NCBI RefSeq assembly: GCF_013283665.1
Contig: NZ_JABEKU010000002.1
Coordinates: 680,863 to 744,862 of the forward strand
Direction: 5' to 3'
Source: Ensifer sesbaniae
GTDB taxonomy: Bacteria > Pseudomonadota > Alphaproteobacteria > Rhizobiales > Rhizobiaceae
DNA: 64,000 nucleotides
Positions 62,154 through 64,000 of this stretch are shown here, in pieces. How positions within the stretch are numbered: the stretch's first letter is position 1; each line of letters starts with the position of its first letter. Under the pieces are notes generated by a model, which saw only the letters and a list, made by a program, of their open reading frames with translations, was not told the DNA's origin and did not search any database. Both the position numbers and the translations under genes were made by a program.

Positions 62154-63326
62154 TTAGGCTGGGACTGCGCGGGGCAGGACGATCGTGATCACGGCGCCGC
62201 CGCCGGCGCGGGATGCGAATTCCAGCCGCCCGCCATGCGCCTTGGCGATCGCCTGCACGACGGAGAGACCGAGGCCGGTGCCTCCCGTTGCCCGCGACCG
62301 TGAGGCATCGCCCCGCCAGAAAAGATCGATCGAATGGGTCGAGACGTCGTCCGGCAGTCCTGGGCCGCGATCCAGCAACCGGATGAAGGCCTCGTCAGCC
62401 CCGCGTCGGCCCGTCTCACACCGTAGTACCCCGCCACTGGCTGCGTAACGCGTGGCGTTCTCGATCAGCGCCAGAAGCGCCTGGCGCAGGCGTTGCGAAT
62501 CTCCGGAGACCCGGACCGGTTCCAGCGCCGTCTCGACCGACATGCCGACCGCGCCAAGCAAAGTGCAGGACGCGCCGAGAACCTGGGTTGCCTCGGCCGC
62601 AAGATCGACCGGTTGACACTGCGTGACCAGCTTCTGTCCGGCGGCGAGCGAGAGCGTCCGCAAGTCCTCGACCAGGGCGGAGAGTCCCTCCACCTGCAGC
62701 AACAGTTGCTGGACCCTCTCCTGTTCGAGAGGAAACACGCCATCCGCCATGCCCTGGAGGTTGCCTTGAAGGATCGTCAGCGGCGTTCGCAGCTCGTGGG
62801 CCACCGCCATCGTGTTGAAACGCAGCCGATTCTCCATGTTTTCGAGCTCGGCCGCCAGTTCGTCGAACGTCTTCACGAGCGTTGCCACCTCCTTGGCACC
62901 CTTGCGGATCGATCCGACGCGTACGGCGAAATCACCCGCCCTGAGGTTCTGCGTTGCCTGGGCGAGCACCTCGAGCGGCCTGCTGATCTTGCGCGCCAGC
63001 CAGTAGCCGACGAGACCGCAGAAGGTTACGGCGGCGGCCCCGAAGCCGAGGATGATCTTGTCCACCTCCCAGTTCGCCCAGTCCTCAAGTTCCGGCATGG
63101 TCGAAAGCAATTTCTGCAGCGATTCCTGGCTCGGCAGCTTGCCGGAATTGAAATCGGTATAGGCCTGGGCTGCCTCCGGCGGCATCCGCTCAAGCATCTT
63201 CGCTTCCAGCCGGGGCTCCATGTAGTCGACGCCGGCATAGATGATGAACACGCTGATGATCAGCAGAACGATCGTCACCAGGGCCGTGAGAACGCCGAGC
63301 GGCAGGCGCGAGAGGCTGATCTTCAT
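62154..63326 (-). CDS. Sensor histidine kinase (BaeS-like)
   Basis: The 390-residue protein has two N-terminal membrane helices (about 10-32 and 92-112) with a short periplasmic domain between. HAMP, HisKA and HATPase_c domains follow. The phosphorylated His is in NTMAVAHELRTPLTILQGNL (H box) at about residue 180. The N box is LIENATRYAASGG, G1 LDRGPGLPDDV, G2 GGTGLGLSVV. It overlaps the response-regulator gene by 4 bp. The LQGMADGVFPLEQERVQQLL stretch resembles BaeS. Signal unknown; envelope stress is likely. Confidence 0.93.
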   Translation of the reverse strand: MKISLSRLPLGVLTALVTIVLLIISVFIIYAGVDYMEPRLEAKMLERMPPEAAQAYTDFNSGKLPSQESLQKLLSTMPELEDWANWEVDKIILGFGAAAVTFCGLVGYWLARKISRPLEVLAQATQNLRAGDFAVRVGSIRKGAKEVATLVKTFDELAAELENMENRLRFNTMAVAHELRTPLTILQGNLQGMADGVFPLEQERVQQLLLQVEGLSALVEDLRTLSLAAGQKLVTQCQPVDLAAEATQVLGASCTLLGAVGMSVETALEPVRVSGDSQRLRQALLALIENATRYAASGGVLRCETGRRGADEAFIRLLDRGPGLPDDVSTHSIDLFWRGDASRSRATGGTGLGLSVVQAIAKAHGGRLEFASRAGGGAVITIVLPRAVPA

Positions 63327-64000
63327 CTCGGCTCCACGAAACGATAACCGACGCCACGCACGGCGCTGAAGAAACCACAGGCGCCGAGATCGTCCAGCTT
63401 GCGCCTGAGATTGGCGATATGGGTATCGACCGTGCGGGCCAGCGCATCGCTGTCCGGCAGGCAGGCATCGAGGATATCGGCGCGGTCGAAGGCATGGGTC
63501 GGGCGACGGATCATGTGGGCAAGGATGCGGAATTCGCTGAGCGTCAGCGGCACCGAATGGCGGCGGCCGCTCTTCTCGACGAAGGCGACGTGGGCATCGA
63601 GATCGACCTCCACATTCTCGAAGCGAAGCACGGTCGCACCCGCGCCGTTTCGGGTGCGCCGCAGCACCGCGTTGACGCGCGCCACCACCTCCTGAGGATT
63701 GAAGGGTTTCACCACATAATCGTCGGCCCCGAGCCTCAGGCCGGTCAACCGGTCGAGATCCTCGGCAAGGGCCGTGACCATGATGACGGGCGTGTTGCCC
63801 TCGCGTCGCAGACGGGCGAGGACTTCGAAGCCATCGAGCTTCGGCATGCGGACGTCGAGCAGAACCAAATCGGGCGACAAAACCGCATGATGCGTCAGCG
63901 CCGTTTCGCCATCGGCCGCACGCACCGTCCTGAAGCCATCGCGCACCAGATAGGCGTCGAGTATCTGCGCGATCTCCGGCTCGTCCTCCGCCAAAAGGAT
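63323..64000 (-). CDS. OmpR-family response regulator (BaeR-like; 5' end outside window)
   Basis: The frame is open to the right edge (ILLAEDEPEI...), so the start is missing; a TTG-based start at 63994 is not real. Receiver domain: AEDEPE, phospho-Asp in DLVLLDVRMPKLDGF, switch Thr in IMVTALAED, Lys in DDYVVKPFNPQE. The winged-helix output domain has LTLSEFRILAHMIRRP, and RTVDTHIANLRRKLDDLG, then GVGYRFVEPR at the end. It forms an operon with the kinase at 62154. Confidence 0.93.
   Translation of the reverse strand: MLLAEDEPEIAQILDAYLVRDGFRTVRAADGETALTHHAVLSPDLVLLDVRMPKLDGFEVLARLRREGNTPVIMVTALAEDLDRLTGLRLGADDYVVKPFNPQEVVARVNAVLRRTRNGAGATVLRFENVEVDLDAHVAFVEKSGRRHSVPLTLSEFRILAHMIRRPTHAFDRADILDACLPDSDALARTVDTHIANLRRKLDDLGACGFFSAVRGVGYRFVEPR

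Noticed and set aside
1-64000. CRISPR arrays, tRNA or rRNA genes, insertion sequences
   Set aside because: No regularly spaced repeats, cloverleaf-like segments, rRNA sequence or transposase motifs were seen on either strand.

Overview
The window looks like part of a Sinorhizobium/Ensifer-type genome (Rhizobiales). The case rests on the high GC content, the density of ABC sugar transporters and catabolic operons, a RIME-like palindromic intergenic repeat at 52827-52912, and protein families typical of rhizobia. I see no rRNA, tRNA, replication, transposase or phage genes. The content resembles a large accessory replicon (chromid or megaplasmid) or a catabolic part of the chromosome, but that is inference.

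Region 1 (1-7600): a partial exported SH3-domain protein on the minus strand. It is followed on the plus strand by what is probably a RiPP locus: an XRE-type regulator, a SARP/BTAD-TPR regulator, a 73-residue putative precursor peptide, a YcaO cyclodehydratase/thioamidase-type enzyme, a TfuA protein and a small unknown protein. This is the most novel part of the window.

Region 2 (8190-14190): a 2-oxoglutarate/Fe(II) oxygenase paired with an O-acetylhomoserine sulfhydrylase, an NADP-dependent MDR oxidoreductase, a winged-helix/TM/TPR regulator-like protein and a small unknown protein.

Region 3 (14642-23394): a formylglycine-generating-enzyme (FGE) homologue and an exported HAD phosphatase on the minus strand, divergent from a complete MoxR-DUF58-DUF4381-VWA-VWA/TPR-BatD operon. 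Repeated GTAAC-type sites lie in the divergent promoter, upstream of the SH3 gene at the start of the window, and at two other gaps. They suggest a shared envelope-related regulon.

Region 4 (23741-27053): a two-gene ATC hydrolase/N-carbamoyl amino acid hydrolase operon (probable thiazoline to L-cysteine route), then an isochorismatase-family hydrolase. Next to it are the broken remains of a pirin gene and a divergent lysR gene that lost their facing 5' halves.

Region 5 (27072-35893): a ROK repressor divergent from an operon for a MalEFG-type ABC transporter, a SIS-domain protein, a PfkB kinase and an ATPase, followed by a D-threonine-aldolase-type PLP enzyme. The arrangement recalls systems for Amadori compounds or amino sugars.

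Region 6 (36226-49647): a complete sulfate/thiosulfate transporter (cysP-T-W-A order), a GlcD-like FAD dehydrogenase, a RES/Xre toxin-antitoxin pair with a perfect 12-bp inverted-repeat operator, and a leucine/isovalerate degradation (liu) operon that contains a ridA gene.

Region 7 (49959-59712): gluconokinase, then a sugar system made of class II aldolase, FGGY kinase, tagatose-3-epimerase-type isomerase and an Rbs-type ABC transporter, with a divergent LacI regulator and clear operator-like repeats.

Region 8 (59801-64000): an Lrp/AsnC regulator with a LysE-type exporter, a VirK/YbjX (DUF535) protein, and a BaeSR-like two-component system cut off by the window edge.
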